Shown: positions 46,707-56,049, counted from the stretch's first letter. The stretch: DNA of 64,000 nt from Rhodopseudomonas palustris (GCF_003591005.1 NZ_QYYD01000013.1:62001-126000), one strand, 5' to 3'. The notes: generated by a model from the letters alone, not told the origin. Made by a program: numbers and translations.

Positions 46707-48065
46707 ATGACGGCATACGTTGCGCGACTGGTGGCGGCCCTGCTCGGGGCCGCCGGCTGCGGCGCGGCATTCGCCGCGCAGCTCGAAGTTGTGCCGTCTT
46801 CGGACCTGCAATCGGTGCTGAACGGCGCGAGCGACGGCGACATCGTCGCGCTCGCGCCGGGCACCTACAACGGCCCGATCAGGATCGAGCGCAAGCTTGA
46901 GCTGATTGGTCGCCCCGGCGTCATCGTGCTCGGCCGTGGCGAGGGCAGCGTGATCACGGTCTCGGCCCCTGACGTCGCGGTGCGCGGCCTCACAATTCGT
47001 GGCTCGGGCCGCAATCCGCAGGCGATGGACTCCGGAGTCTTTCTCACCCAGAAGGCCGAGCGAGCCCTGATCGAAGGCAATTTGATCGATGACAATCTGT
47101 ACGGCGTGAACGTCTACAGCGCGCGCGGCGCGCGCGTCGCCGGCAACACCATCGAGGGGCTGCGCGGCATCCGGCTGAACGAAGCCGGCAACGGCGTGCG
47201 GGTGTGGAACGCGCCGGATGTGGTGATCGACGGCAACACCATTCGCTACGGACGCGACGGCATCTTCTCGATCGCCAGCACCAAGGACCGCTTCATCAAT
47301 AATCGCTTCGAGAAGGTTCGCTTCGCCGTGCACTATATGTACACCGACGACAGCGAAATCAGCGGCAACACCTCCACCGGCAATCATGGCGGCTACGCCA
47401 TCATGTATTCCAAGCGCCTGATCATCCGCAGCAACGTCTCTGACCGTGACCGCGATTTCGGGCTGCTGTTCAACTACGCCAACTATGCGACGATCGAGGG
47501 CAACCTGGTTGCCGGCGGCAAGCTGGCGGACATCAGCGCCGACTTCGACGGCGCCGACGACGAGAAATCCATGCTGCCGAAGACGGAGGCCCCCGCGACT
47601 CGCGCCGCCACCGGCCCGGAGAAGTGCGTCTTCATCTACAACAGCAACAAGGGCTTCTTCCGCGACAACTGGTTCGAGCATTGCGGCATCGGCGTGCACT
47701 TCACGGCCGGCTCCGAAGGCAATGAAATCACCGGCAACGCCTTCATCGGAAACCGCAATCAGGTCAAGTATGTCGGCACGCGCAATCTCGACTGGTCGAA
47801 GAGCGGCCGCGGCAATTACTGGAGCGACAACCCGGCGTTCGACCTCGACGGCGACGGCGTTGCCGACACCGCCTATCGGCCGAACGACCTGGTCGATCGC
47901 GTGCTGTGGACCGCGCCGTCCGCCAAGGTGCTGATCAACAGCCCCGCCGTACAGGTGCTGCGCTGGGCGCAGAACCAGTTTCCGGCGCTGTATCCCGGCG
48001 GCGTCATCGACAGCCGGCCGCTGATCGCGCCGCCGCCGCGGCCCCAATCCACGAGCGTGCAATGA
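46707..48065 (+). CDS. nosD: NosD, periplasmic parallel beta-helix maturation protein
   Basis: The 452-residue protein has a Sec signal ending AAFAAQ and repeated beta-helix (CASH) coils such as VIDGNTIRYGRDGIFS and AIMYSKRLIIRSNVS. NosD works with the NosFY ABC transporter to build the CuZ centre with sulphur. The ATG at 46707 is chosen; an in-frame GTG two codons earlier at 46701 is also possible. It begins eight bases after the nosZ stop and overlaps nosF by ATGA. Confidence 0.94.
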   Translation: MTAYVARLVAALLGAAGCGAAFAAQLEVVPSSDLQSVLNGASDGDIVALAPGTYNGPIRIERKLELIGRPGVIVLGRGEGSVITVSAPDVAVRGLTIRGSGRNPQAMDSGVFLTQKAERALIEGNLIDDNLYGVNVYSARGARVAGNTIEGLRGIRLNEAGNGVRVWNAPDVVIDGNTIRYGRDGIFSIASTKDRFINNRFEKVRFAVHYMYTDDSEISGNTSTGNHGGYAIMYSKRLIIRSNVSDRDRDFGLLFNYANYATIEGNLVAGGKLADISADFDGADDEKSMLPKTEAPATRAATGPEKCVFIYNSNKGFFRDNWFEHCGIGVHFTAGSEGNEITGNAFIGNRNQVKYVGTRNLDWSKSGRGNYWSDNPAFDLDGDGVADTAYRPNDLVDRVLWTAPSAKVLINSPAVQVLRWAQNQFPALYPGGVIDSRPLIAPPPRPQSTSVQ

Positions 48066-48967
48066 CCGCAACCATCTCCGTCACCGACGTCGAAAAGCAT
48101 TACCGCGCCGTCCGCGCGTTGCGCGGCGTCTCGTTCGATCTCCAGCCGGGCCGGCTCAGCGCACTGGTCGGCCACAACGGCGCCGGCAAGACGACGTTGA
48201 TCAAGCTGATGCTCGGCCTGATCCGCGCCACCAGCGGCGCCATCCGGGTGCTCGGCGAAGATCCCGCCGCCGGCGAATTCGCAGGCCGGCGGCTGCTCGG
48301 CTATCTGCCCGAGAACGTGGCCTTCAACACCGGCCTCACCGGCCGCGAGACGCTGGCGTTCTACGCCCGTCTTAAGCACATCGCGCCGGCCGCCGCATGG
48401 CCATTGCTCGACCGCGTCGGCCTCGCCCACGCGGCCGATCGCAAGGTCGGCACCTACTCCAAGGGGATGCGGCAGCGGCTCGGACTGGCGCAGGCGCTGC
48501 TCGGTCGCCCGCGCGTGCTGCTGCTCGACGAGCCGACCACAGGGCTGGACCCGGCACTGCGGCAGACCTTCTACGACATCTGCGACGAACTTCGCCGCGA
48601 CGGCGCCACCGTGCTGATTTCCTCGCACGCACTGACCGAACTCGAAGACCGCGCCGAGCACGTGCTGATCATGAACCGCGGCCTGCTGGTCGTGCAAGGC
48701 ACGATGGACGAGCTGCGTCACATCTCGCGCCTGCCGATCCGCGTCACGATCGACATGGCATCGAACGCCGACGCGCTGCCGCCATGGCTCGGCGACGCGG
48801 CGCGGACGACGCGCGGCGTTGTGATGCTGGCCCGCAACGACGCGGACAAGATGATGCTGCTGCGTGAGGCCGCTGCCGATCCGCGCGTGCGCAACATCGA
48901 GATCGCTGCGCCGACACTGGACGATCTCTACGCACACTTCCTGCAAAGCCAGGAGGCCGCAGCATGA
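48062..48967 (+). CDS. nosF: NosF, ABC transporter ATPase for CuZ assembly
   Basis: The 301-residue cytoplasmic ATPase has Walker A GHNGAGKTTL, signature YSKGMRQRLGLAQALL, Walker B VLLLDEPTTGLDP and the switch SSHALTELEDR. It powers NosY, which together with NosD delivers sulphur for the CuZ site. The start at 48062 overlaps the nosD stop by four bases, as does its stop with nosY. Confidence 0.95.
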   Translation: MTATISVTDVEKHYRAVRALRGVSFDLQPGRLSALVGHNGAGKTTLIKLMLGLIRATSGAIRVLGEDPAAGEFAGRRLLGYLPENVAFNTGLTGRETLAFYARLKHIAPAAAWPLLDRVGLAHAADRKVGTYSKGMRQRLGLAQALLGRPRVLLLDEPTTGLDPALRQTFYDICDELRRDGATVLISSHALTELEDRAEHVLIMNRGLLVVQGTMDELRHISRLPIRVTIDMASNADALPPWLGDAARTTRGVVMLARNDADKMMLLREAAADPRVRNIEIAAPTLDDLYAHFLQSQEAAA

Positions 48968-49791
48968 GAACGATCGCCATTATCGCCGCCAAGGAGATCC
49001 AAGAAGGCCTGCGCAATCGCTGGGTATTGGCGACCACGCTGCTGCTCGCCGCGCTGGCGCTGTCGCTGACCTTTCTTGGCAGCGCGCCGACCGGAAATGT
49101 CGGCGCCGGCGCGCTCGACGTCGTCGTCGTCAGCCTGTCGAGCCTGTCGATCTTTCTGCTGCCGCTGATCGCGCTGCTGATCTCACATGACGCCGTGGTG
49201 GGCGAGATGGAGCGCGGCACGATGATCCTGCTGCTGAGCTATCCGGTCGGCCGCGGTCAGGTCATCCTCGGCAAGTTCGTCGGCCACGTGCTGATCCTCG
49301 CCTTCGCCACGCTGATCGGCTACGGCGCCGCCGGCGTTGCGCTGAGTCTGACCGGCGCCGCAACTCTCACAGCGAGCTGGCTCGCATTCGGCGCGATGCT
49401 CGGCACCTCGATCATGCTCGGCGCGGTGTTCGTGGCGATCGGCTATCTGATCTCCAGTCTGGTAAGAGACCGCGGCACTGCGGCAGGTCTGTCGATCGGC
49501 GTCTGGCTGATCATGGTGCTGGTGTTCGACATGGCGCTGCTCGGCCTGCTGGTGGTCGATCAGGGCCGCACCATTTCGGGCGCAACGTTGAACGCGCTAT
49601 TGTTCTTGAACCCGACTGATCTGTACCGGCTGACCAATCTCAGCGGCTTCAACGTCAGCCAGTTTTCCGGCATGGCCGGCCTCGCCGGCAGCACGCACCC
49701 CGGCCTCGTCGCCTTGCTCCTCGGCCTCGGCGCGTGGATCGTGGTGCCGCTCGCCCTGTCGATGCTCTCATTCGCGCGGAGGGAATTATGA
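48964..49791 (+). CDS. nosY: NosY, ABC transporter permease for CuZ assembly
   Basis: The 275-residue protein has about six membrane helices (WVLATTLLLAALALSLTFL, LSSLSIFLLPLIALLI, MLGTSIMLGAVFVAIGYLI and others) and the NosY motif ISHDAVVGEMERGTMILLLSYPV. It forms the membrane channel for NosF. Start and stop overlap neighbours by ATGA. Confidence 0.94.
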   Translation: MRTIAIIAAKEIQEGLRNRWVLATTLLLAALALSLTFLGSAPTGNVGAGALDVVVVSLSSLSIFLLPLIALLISHDAVVGEMERGTMILLLSYPVGRGQVILGKFVGHVLILAFATLIGYGAAGVALSLTGAATLTASWLAFGAMLGTSIMLGAVFVAIGYLISSLVRDRGTAAGLSIGVWLIMVLVFDMALLGLLVVDQGRTISGATLNALLFLNPTDLYRLTNLSGFNVSQFSGMAGLAGSTHPGLVALLLGLGAWIVVPLALSMLSFARREL

Positions 49792-50336
49792 TGCTGCGCC
49801 TGCTGGCGGCCTGTGCCGCCCTCCTTCTGCTCGCCGGGTGCAAGCCGAACTCGGCGACGGCCGAGCCGCCGCCGGCGGTCGCGCTCAACGCCGATGCTAT
49901 GGGCGTGTTCTGCGGCATGAATCTGATGGAGCATCCCGGACCGAAGGGCCAGATCATCACCGCAAGCCGGCTCGATCCGTTCTGGTTCTCGTCGGTGCGC
50001 GACACCGTGGCGTTCACGCGGATGCCCGAGCAGCCGCGCGATATCCGCGCGATCTACGTGTCAGACATGGCGCGCGCGCCGAGCTGGGACGCGCCGGGCG
50101 AGACCAACTGGATCGAGGCGCGCAAGGCTGTGTTCGTGATCGGCAGCCGCAGGCAAGGCGGCATGGGCGCAGCGGAGGCTGTGCCGTTCGGCGACCGCGC
50201 CGTTGCCGATCAGTTCGTCGCCAGCCACGGCGGCCGCATCGTCAGCTTCGACGAGATTCCGTCCGACTACGTACTTGGCGGTGAACCGCCGGCCGCGGCC
50301 GACGAGCACGACGCTGCCAGCGTGCGGACGAACTGA
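49788..50336 (+). CDS. nosL: NosL, copper-binding lipoprotein chaperone
   Basis: The 182-residue protein has a lipoprotein signal (LLLLAGC, Cys near residue 18) and the copper-site segment VFCGMNLMEHPGPKGQI with CxM. NosL supplies Cu(I) for NosZ metal-centre assembly at the outer face of the membrane. The start overlaps nosY by four bases; a second ATG follows directly. Confidence 0.93.
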   Translation: MMLRLLAACAALLLLAGCKPNSATAEPPPAVALNADAMGVFCGMNLMEHPGPKGQIITASRLDPFWFSSVRDTVAFTRMPEQPRDIRAIYVSDMARAPSWDAPGETNWIEARKAVFVIGSRRQGGMGAAEAVPFGDRAVADQFVASHGGRIVSFDEIPSDYVLGGEPPAAADEHDAASVRTN

Positions 50337-50345
50337 GAGGTCACC

Positions 50346-51338
50346 ATGCACAGCCACCGCCTCACCCGCCGCCGCATGATCACGATCGCGGCGGCCGCAG
50401 CCGGATCGCTGCTTGCCGGACGACTGCACGCCGGACCCGCATCCGAGTCGGTGCGTTGGCGCGGCTCGGCGCTCGGCGCGCAGGTGTCGATCGAGATGTT
50501 TCATCCCGACCGCGCCGAGGCCGAGCTGCTGATCGAGCGCGCGATCACCGAGGTTAGGCGGCTGGAAGGTCTGTTCAGCCTGTATCAGCCGTCTTCCGCC
50601 ATTTGCGAACTCAACCTGGCGGGCCTGCTGGTCGCGCCCGATCCCGACATGGTGGCGCTGCTGCGCGCGTCGCTGCGGTTCGCCGAACTCACCGGCGGCG
50701 CGTTCGATCCGACCGTGCAGCCGCTGTGGCGACTCTATCAGGAGCACTTCGCGGCCGACCGCGCCGATCCCGCCGGCCCCTCCGCCGAGCGGCTCGCCGA
50801 GGCGCTGACGAAGGTCGGGCACGCCCGTTTGCGTGTCAGCGCCGATCGTATTGTGTTGCGTCGACGCGGCGCCGCGATCACGCTGAACGGTATTGCTCAG
50901 GGCTATGCGACCGACCATGTGGTCGAGCTGTTCCGCCGCGCCGGCGTGACGACGACACTGGTCGACATGGGCGAGATCCGCGCTCTCGGTGCGGGCCCGC
51001 ATGGCACACCCTGGCAGGTCGGCATTGCACACCCCGAGCTACCCGGACAGCTCAGCGAGACCATCCCGCTGGTCGATCGCGCGGTGGCAACCAGCGCGGC
51101 GACCGGCTTCCGCTTCGATCCCGACGGTCGCTTCACGCATCTGTTCGATCCACTTAGCGGACGCAGCCCCTTGCTATATCGCAGCGTCAGCGTCGTCGCT
51201 CCCACTGCAACTGAAGCCGATGCGCTGTCGACGGCGTTCAGCCTGATGCCGGCCGCCGCGATCCGCGATGTCGTGGACAGCAGGACCGGCGTCGACGTTC
51301 ATCTCGTCGATCGCAACGGAATCACGTCACGTTTGTAG
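50346..51338 (+). CDS. nosX: NosX, ApbE-family FAD:protein FMN transferase
   Basis: The 330-residue periplasmic protein has a twin-arginine-like signal (RRRMITIAAAAAG) and ApbE-family motifs: GGAFDPTVQPLW, LNGIAQGYATDHV, DMGEIRALG and the Mg-binding VVAPTATEADALSTAF. It attaches FMN to NosR. It is the last gene of the operon, nine bases after nosL. Confidence 0.94.
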   Translation: MHSHRLTRRRMITIAAAAAGSLLAGRLHAGPASESVRWRGSALGAQVSIEMFHPDRAEAELLIERAITEVRRLEGLFSLYQPSSAICELNLAGLLVAPDPDMVALLRASLRFAELTGGAFDPTVQPLWRLYQEHFAADRADPAGPSAERLAEALTKVGHARLRVSADRIVLRRRGAAITLNGIAQGYATDHVVELFRRAGVTTTLVDMGEIRALGAGPHGTPWQVGIAHPELPGQLSETIPLVDRAVATSAATGFRFDPDGRFTHLFDPLSGRSPLLYRSVSVVAPTATEADALSTAFSLMPAAAIRDVVDSRTGVDVHLVDRNGITSRL

Positions 51339-51530
51339 ATGGATTGACGGACGCCCACCACGACGCGACGTCGCCCATGCGGACGCTTGGCCGGCAGCCC
51401 GAGGTCGCGCTGCAGGACGGCCTCGAAGCCAACATCGGGCGCGCTGCGCTGCGGATCGCCACGTGCGAGCAGACGGTAGCCGCAGCTCTCGAGCAGGCCG
51501 CGACGCGCGAGATGAAAATGATGAGGCCGC

Positions 51531-51716
51531 TTACGCGCGTTTCACCGGCCGTTTGCGGTCGATGACCAGCACGACCTCGCCGACTTCTTCGTCGGCGCGC
51601 TGCGACCACTTGTGAGCTTCCGCGAGCCAGTAGTTGCGGCGTGCCGGCTCGGTGGCCGAACGCTGCTTGCAGAGCGCCGCCTGGTGCAGGCATGCGCTGC
51701 GTCGATCAATCGCCAT
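51531..51716 (-). CDS. Small hypothetical protein (61 aa)
   Basis: The ATG at 51716 is preceded by GAGGTGACA. The protein is soluble and helical, with SACLHQAALCKQRSATEP and NYWLAEAHKWSQRADEE, a pattern seen in small stress-related rhizobial proteins. I recognise no named family. It lies between nosX and the Crp-type regulator. Confidence 0.6.
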   Translation of the reverse strand: MAIDRRSACLHQAALCKQRSATEPARRNYWLAEAHKWSQRADEEVGEVVLVIDRKRPVKRA

Positions 51717-51818
51717 TGTCACCTCAGTCCCCACCGGCGCCGGTCGGCGCGTTTCAACTATCGCTGAGCCGACGGACAACCACATTAACCTGCGATGACG
51801 GAACCGCCGATCGCCGCC

Positions 51819-52793
51819 TCAATTTCGCAAGTCGGCCTCCGGTCCGTGCGGCGTGCGGATGTCCGAGCCTGCGAACCGGCTGCTCATTCCAGGCAAGGGA
51901 TCAGCCAGAGTGGCAGTCTGCAGATAGCCGGGGTCGAATTCCGCGATCGCATAAAACTCGCGGCTGCGAATCGTGAGCCGCCCCTGCACCAGCTCGATCA
52001 GCTTGGTGCTGCGTAAATGCTGCAGTACCCGATTGACGTGAACGTAAGACAGTCCCAATGCATCGGCGAGTTCGCGCTGAGTGAACGGAAACGCCACGGT
52101 CTCCTGCGACGATCCGCTCCAGTGCTGCATCCGGTACGAGACCTCGCAAAGGAAGTGCGCGAGCCTCGCCTGCGCCGAGCGCCGCCCGAGCCAGATCAGC
52201 CACTCGCGCTGGATCGCGGCGTGCAGCGCAGTCTCGCACCATAAGGCACGGATGATCGCGGGCCGGGTCGCGAGCAGCGGCAGCAGCTCGGCATGCGGCA
52301 CTTCGAGCACCACCGCGGACGCTGATACGTAGATCGAAGCTCGTGCGCTGCGCAGCACAAGGTCGCCCGGGTTGAGCAGATCGCCCGGAAGAAACACCGC
52401 GACGATTTGCTGACTGCCGTCCTCCAGCGTTCGTGCCGCATAGGCTGTGCCCGAGCAGAGAAACACCAAGGCAGTCGTCATGCTGCCCTCGTGGGTGATG
52501 AACTCCCCCTTCGCGAACTGCCGCGGCGCACGCGCGATCGCGAGCAGCTCAGCCTGATCGGTCCCGGCAAGGCCGAGCCGCGTGGCCACTTTGGCCATGA
52601 AGGGAGCAAAGCGATGCGGCGGAGGACCGCGGTGATCCTGTGTGGCGTGGACTGGGGCACCAAACGCACCGGTCGATCTGAAGCCGGCCGACGAATGCTG
52701 CGGCGCCGAGGATTTCGCGGCGCCGTCCCGATGATGTCCCATCTGTCTCTCGCCACGTGCGGCGCGTCTCGGCTCACCGGCGTGGTCGTTCAT
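51819..52793 (-). CDS. Crp/Fnr-family transcriptional regulator
   Basis: The protein has a cyclic-nucleotide-binding-type sensor domain (FAKGEFITHEGS, SGTAYAARTLEDGSQQIVAVFLPGDLL) and a C-terminal winged helix (FTQRELADALGLSYVHVNRVLQHL). It lacks the Cys cluster of oxygen-sensing Fnr. The start is uncertain: ATG at 52793 gives 324 residues, while ATG at 52598 gives the usual 260. An EcfG-type promoter at 52836-52860 points to the longer transcript, and a tiny six-codon frame preceded by GGGAGG ends in ATGA at 52793. Position downstream of nos invites a link, but stress control is better supported. Confidence 0.85.
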   Translation of the reverse strand: MNDHAGEPRRAARGERQMGHHRDGAAKSSAPQHSSAGFRSTGAFGAPVHATQDHRGPPPHRFAPFMAKVATRLGLAGTDQAELLAIARAPRQFAKGEFITHEGSMTTALVFLCSGTAYAARTLEDGSQQIVAVFLPGDLLNPGDLVLRSARASIYVSASAVVLEVPHAELLPLLATRPAIIRALWCETALHAAIQREWLIWLGRRSAQARLAHFLCEVSYRMQHWSGSSQETVAFPFTQRELADALGLSYVHVNRVLQHLRSTKLIELVQGRLTIRSREFYAIAEFDPGYLQTATLADPLPGMSSRFAGSDIRTPHGPEADLRN

Positions 52794-52835
52794 GGCGGGG
52801 CCTGCAACATGGTGAAAGCCTCCCAATGCTCGACA

Positions 52836-52860
52836 AACGTCAAACCAGCGTGCCGGTTCC
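52836..52860 (-). promoter_or_regulatory. EcfG-type promoter for the Crp-family regulator
   Basis: On the minus strand GGAAC (52860-52856), 16 bases, then CGTT (52839-52836). This exactly matches the alphaproteobacterial EcfG consensus GGAAC-N16/17-CGTT. The start codon is about 43 bases downstream. Confidence 0.75.
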
Positions 52861-52907
52861 CGAGAAGCTTCGGTCGATCCTCTATCTCATTCGCCGCCGC
52901 CGCGGCC

Positions 52908-53768
52908 TCAGATAAACGGTCGGCCGCCGGTGACCGCCACCGTCGTGCCCGACGTGTAGCTCGACAGCGGATCCGCCAGCATGACATAGGCCGTCGCCAG
53001 TTCGGCGGGCTGGCCGGCGCGTTGCATCGGCGTGTTCTTGCCGAAGTTCGACACTGTGTCCTCCTTCATGGTGGACGGGATCAGCGGCGTCCAGATCGGT
53101 CCCGGCGCGACGGCGTTGGCGCGGATGCCCTTCTCGGCCAACATCTGCGCGAGCCCCGCGGTGAAGTTCTGGATCGCACCCTTGGTGGTCGCATAGGCGA
53201 GCAGCGACGGGTTAGGCATATCGGAATTCACAGAGGCGGTGTTGACGATGGCGCTGCCCGGCTTCATGTGCGGCACCGCGGCCTTGGTCAGATAGAACAT
53301 CGCGTGGATGTTGACGCGGAACGTCAGTTCCCACTCCTCGTCGCTGATGTCGCCGATATCGCTGAAGGTTGCCTGATGAGCGGCATTATTGACCAGGATG
53401 TCGATCCCGCCAAATTCCTCGACCGCCTTCTGCACCACCGCCCTGCAATGATCGGCGCGTTGCAGATCGCCGGGGACCAGCACGGCCTTTCGGCCCTCCT
53501 GCTCGATCAGCGCTTTGACCTCGGCGGCATCGTCGTGCTCGTCGAGATAGGAGATCAGCAGGTCCGCTCCCTCGCGCGCATAGGCGATCGCGACAGCGCG
53601 GCCGATGCCGCTGTCACCGCCGGTGATCAAGGCGCTCAGGCCCTTCAGGCGTCCGGCCCCTTTGTAGCTCGACTCACCATGGTCCGGCCGCGGCTGCATC
53701 GCGGCGGTCACGCCCGGCATCGGCTGTTGTTGCTTCGGAAATGGCGGCTTGGGATAGAATGGTGGCAT
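52908..53768 (-). CDS. Short-chain dehydrogenase/reductase, YhdF/GsP39-like
   Basis: The 286-residue protein begins with a Pro-rich leader (PPFYPKPPFPKQQQPMPG) typical of stress-related SDRs of this type, followed by the NAD(P) motif ALITGGDSGIGRAVA, the NNAAH loop and the YATTK catalytic pair. The ATG at 53768 follows GGAGACCGAT. It lies downstream of DUF72 and alcohol dehydrogenase genes on the same strand, and has its own weak EcfG-like site just upstream. Confidence 0.9.
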   Translation of the reverse strand: MPPFYPKPPFPKQQQPMPGVTAAMQPRPDHGESSYKGAGRLKGLSALITGGDSGIGRAVAIAYAREGADLLISYLDEHDDAAEVKALIEQEGRKAVLVPGDLQRADHCRAVVQKAVEEFGGIDILVNNAAHQATFSDIGDISDEEWELTFRVNIHAMFYLTKAAVPHMKPGSAIVNTASVNSDMPNPSLLAYATTKGAIQNFTAGLAQMLAEKGIRANAVAPGPIWTPLIPSTMKEDTVSNFGKNTPMQRAGQPAELATAYVMLADPLSSYTSGTTVAVTGGRPFI

Positions 53769-53793
53769 ATCGGTCTCCAATGATCGCTGCACC

Positions 53794-53818
53794 AATCGAT
53801 CACGGCGCGGGTCGTTCC
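53794..53818 (-). promoter_or_regulatory. Weak EcfG-like site upstream of the SDR gene
   Basis: On the minus strand GGAAC, 16 bases, then GATT, about 26 bases before the SDR start. The -35 is perfect and the spacing matches the other sites here; the -10 differs from (C/G)GTT at one or two bases. Confidence 0.4.
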
Positions 53819-53839
53819 GTCCGCGGCGAACGGCGCGGT

Positions 53840-54565
53840 TCAATCCATCAATCGCTGCAAGCGCAACGCATCCAGCGGCGCGGCGCTCTTCTGGTCGTTG
53901 TCGAAATAGACGTAAACGTCGTGGCCGCGGCGGCGCCACGCTGCGATCGTGTTGGCCCAGCTCTGCAATGCGGCGCGGCTGTAGTGACCGTGATAGCGGC
54001 CGCCTGGACCATGGCCGCGGACATAGACAAAATCGGCTGTCCGCTTCCAGGGTGCCGGGGCATCGTGGTGATCGGACAGACACAGCGAGGCGTTGGCCCG
54101 CCGCAAGACGCGGAGAATATTCGGCGCGTACCAGCTCGGGTGACGAAATTCGAATGCGTAGCGCCGTCGCGGCGACAGCATCTCGACGAACGCGGCCAGA
54201 CGCTGTTCGTCCGCGCTGAACTGCGGCGGCAACTGAAACAGGATCGGCCCGGCTTTGTCGCCGAGCAGGCTGATGCGGTCCTCAAGCAGCTCAAGGCTGT
54301 TGAGGCTGGCCGCCGACAACCTCTTCCAATGCGTGATGAACTTGGAGGCCTTCCAGGCGAACACGAAATCCTCGCCCGTGGTATCACGCCAGCCCTTCAC
54401 CGCTTCCGGCGTCGGCGTGCGATAGAATACACCGTTGAGTTCAGCCGAGCCGAACTGGCTGGCGTAGTATTGCAGCTGCCGGTTCAACGGCAGCCCGTCG
54501 GGAAAGAATGGACCTCGCCAGGATGGGTACGACCATCCCGACGTGCCGATCCGGACGCGCGCCAT
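53840..54565 (-). CDS. DUF72 family protein
   Basis: The 241-residue TIM-barrel-like protein starts VRIGTSGWSYPSWRGPFFP, the family signature, and has FAWKASKFITHWKRL and GPILFQLPPQF. YVRGHGPGGRYHGHYS is near the C-terminus. The family is widespread with no settled biochemical role, and often lies near stress or DNA-metabolism genes. It starts 13 bases after the alcohol dehydrogenase stop, in the same operon. Confidence 0.9.
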   Translation of the reverse strand: MARVRIGTSGWSYPSWRGPFFPDGLPLNRQLQYYASQFGSAELNGVFYRTPTPEAVKGWRDTTGEDFVFAWKASKFITHWKRLSAASLNSLELLEDRISLLGDKAGPILFQLPPQFSADEQRLAAFVEMLSPRRRYAFEFRHPSWYAPNILRVLRRANASLCLSDHHDAPAPWKRTADFVYVRGHGPGGRYHGHYSRAALQSWANTIAAWRRRGHDVYVYFDNDQKSAAPLDALRLQRLMD

Positions 54566-54578
54566 CGAGAGGCCGCAC

Positions 54579-55748
54579 TCAGGGCTTCATGACCACCTTG
54601 ATGCAGCCGTCCTTCTTGTCGCGGAACGTCTTGTACAGCTCCGGGCCCTCTTCCAGCGTGGCACGGTGGGTGATCACGAAGCTCGGATCGATTTCGCCCC
54701 TCTCCACGCGGCCGAGCAATTGCGGCAGATAACGCTGCACCGGCGTCTGCGCCATGCGGAAAGTCAGCCCGCGGTTGATAGCCGAGCCCATCGGGATCTT
54801 GTCGAGCAAACCGCCATACACACCGACGATCGACACAGTGCCGAAGTTGCGGCAGCAATGGATTGCCTGCCGTAGCACATGCGGCCGATCAGTGCCCATG
54901 AAGGTCGCCATCTTGACGCGGTCGACCACGGCGTCGAAGCCGGACGCGGTGTCGGGCTCGGTGCCGACAGCGTCGATGCAGGCGTCAGCGCCGCGGCCGT
55001 TGGTGAGATCCTGAATACGGTCGTAGACATCCTCATCGCGGAAATCGATCGTGATCGCGCCCGAAGCACGCGCCATTTCCATCCGCTCCGGCACCGTGTC
55101 GATAGCGATTACCCGCTCTGCGCCGAGCATGAAGGCGCTCTTGATCGCAAACTGCCCGACCGGCCCGCAGCCCCAGATCGCGACGGTTTCTCCGCCCTTC
55201 AGATCGCAGAAGTCCGCTGCCATGAAGCCGGTCGGGAAGATGTCGGACAGAAACAGCACCTGCTCGTCGCTCAGCCCGTCCGGAACCTTGATCGGCCCGA
55301 CGTCCGCATAGGGCACCCGCATATACTCGGCCTGCCCGCCGGCGTAGCCGCCGAGTAGATGCGAGTAGCCGAACAGGCCGGCGGGCGAGTGGCCCCACAT
55401 GGTTTCAGCCTTCTTCTTGTCGGGATTCGAGCGCTCGCAGCCGCTGTAGAAGCCGCGCTGGCAGAAGAAGCACTCACCGCAGGAGATCGTGAACGGCACG
55501 ACGACGCGGTCGCCGACCTTCAGCTTCTTGTTGTCGGCACCGACCTCGACGACTTCACCCATCGTCTCGTGCCCGAGGACGTCGCCGCTGCGCATCTCGG
55601 GCATCACCCCATCGAACAGATGCAGATCCGAGCCGCAGATCGCGCAGGCGGTCACCTTGATGATGGCGTCACGGCCGTGCTCAATCTTCGGATCCGGTAC
55701 GCTCTCGCACCGGATGTCGCTCTTGCCGTGCCAGGTCAGCGCCTTCAT
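54579..55748 (-). CDS. Zinc-dependent alcohol dehydrogenase family protein
   Basis: The 389-residue medium-chain dehydrogenase has catalytic-zinc residues in CAICGSDLH and GHETMGEV, the structural zinc cysteines in [16 protein letters not shown], and the NAD-binding motif [13 protein letters not shown]. It is close to glutathione-independent formaldehyde dehydrogenase-like/threonine dehydrogenase-like enzymes. The ATG at 55748 follows GGAGATCACC. It heads the adh-DUF72-SDR operon. Confidence 0.9.
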   Translation of the reverse strand: MKALTWHGKSDIRCESVPDPKIEHGRDAIIKVTACAICGSDLHLFDGVMPEMRSGDVLGHETMGEVVEVGADNKKLKVGDRVVVPFTISCGECFFCQRGFYSGCERSNPDKKKAETMWGHSPAGLFGYSHLLGGYAGGQAEYMRVPYADVGPIKVPDGLSDEQVLFLSDIFPTGFMAADFCDLKGGETVAIWGCGPVGQFAIKSAFMLGAERVIAIDTVPERMEMARASGAITIDFRDEDVYDRIQDLTNGRGADACIDAVGTEPDTASGFDAVVDRVKMATFMGTDRPHVLRQAIHCCRNFGTVSIVGVYGGLLDKIPMGSAINRGLTFRMAQTPVQRYLPQLLGRVERGEIDPSFVITHRATLEEGPELYKTFRDKKDGCIKVVMKP

Positions 55749-55778
55749 GGTGATCTCCGCTCGTGTGTTGCGCCTGAC

Positions 55779-55803
55779 AAACATCACAGCTGTTAGTGGT
55801 TCC
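55779..55803 (-). promoter_or_regulatory. Weak EcfG-like site upstream of alcohol dehydrogenase
   Basis: On the minus strand GGAAC (55803-55799), 16 bases, then GTTT (55782-55779). The -35 GGAACC is perfect but the -10 deviates from CGTT. It ends about 31 bases before the ATG. Confidence 0.45.
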
Positions 55804-55931
55804 TAACGAAGCGCAGCGGCGACATTGGCCCGCTGCGCTGCGATGCAGCTCTGCACGATGGTTGCGCTTTCAAGAATGCAGGCAGCGGCGGGCTCCGCGT
55901 CGTTCAGTCCGCCGCACGATCCGTTCGGATT

Positions 55932-55956
55932 GGAACTCGGCCATTGGCTCTCCGTT
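55932..55956 (+). promoter_or_regulatory. EcfG-type promoter for the DUF4142 gene
   Basis: GGAAC at 55932-55936, 16 bases, CGTT at 55953-55956, an exact match to the EcfG consensus. The ATG is at 56050. Confidence 0.75.
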
Positions 55957-56049
55957 GAGCCCCAAACCGGGTGGGTTGCAAGCCGGCTGAGTTCAGCTTC
56001 GGCAAGGCATCAGCACCGTTGTCAGTGACAGGCAAGACAAGGATTCTCA

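Larger units (their letters stand above)
55749..56049. other. 301-bp divergent intergenic region
   Basis: This stretch separates the alcohol dehydrogenase gene from the DUF4142 gene. It contains an EcfG-type promoter for the right-hand gene (55932-55956) and a weaker candidate for the left-hand gene (55779-55803). I see no gene in it. Confidence 0.7.

Noticed and set aside
51344-51565. A 73-codon plus-strand frame after nosX
   Set aside because: No ribosome site, starts at TTG, overlaps the better supported small gene on the minus strand, and has no recognisable features.
52790-52987. A 65-codon minus-strand frame upstream of the Crp-type regulator
   Set aside because: It spans the EcfG promoter and overlaps the SDR gene end; only its last six codons have a ribosome site and are discussed as a leader.
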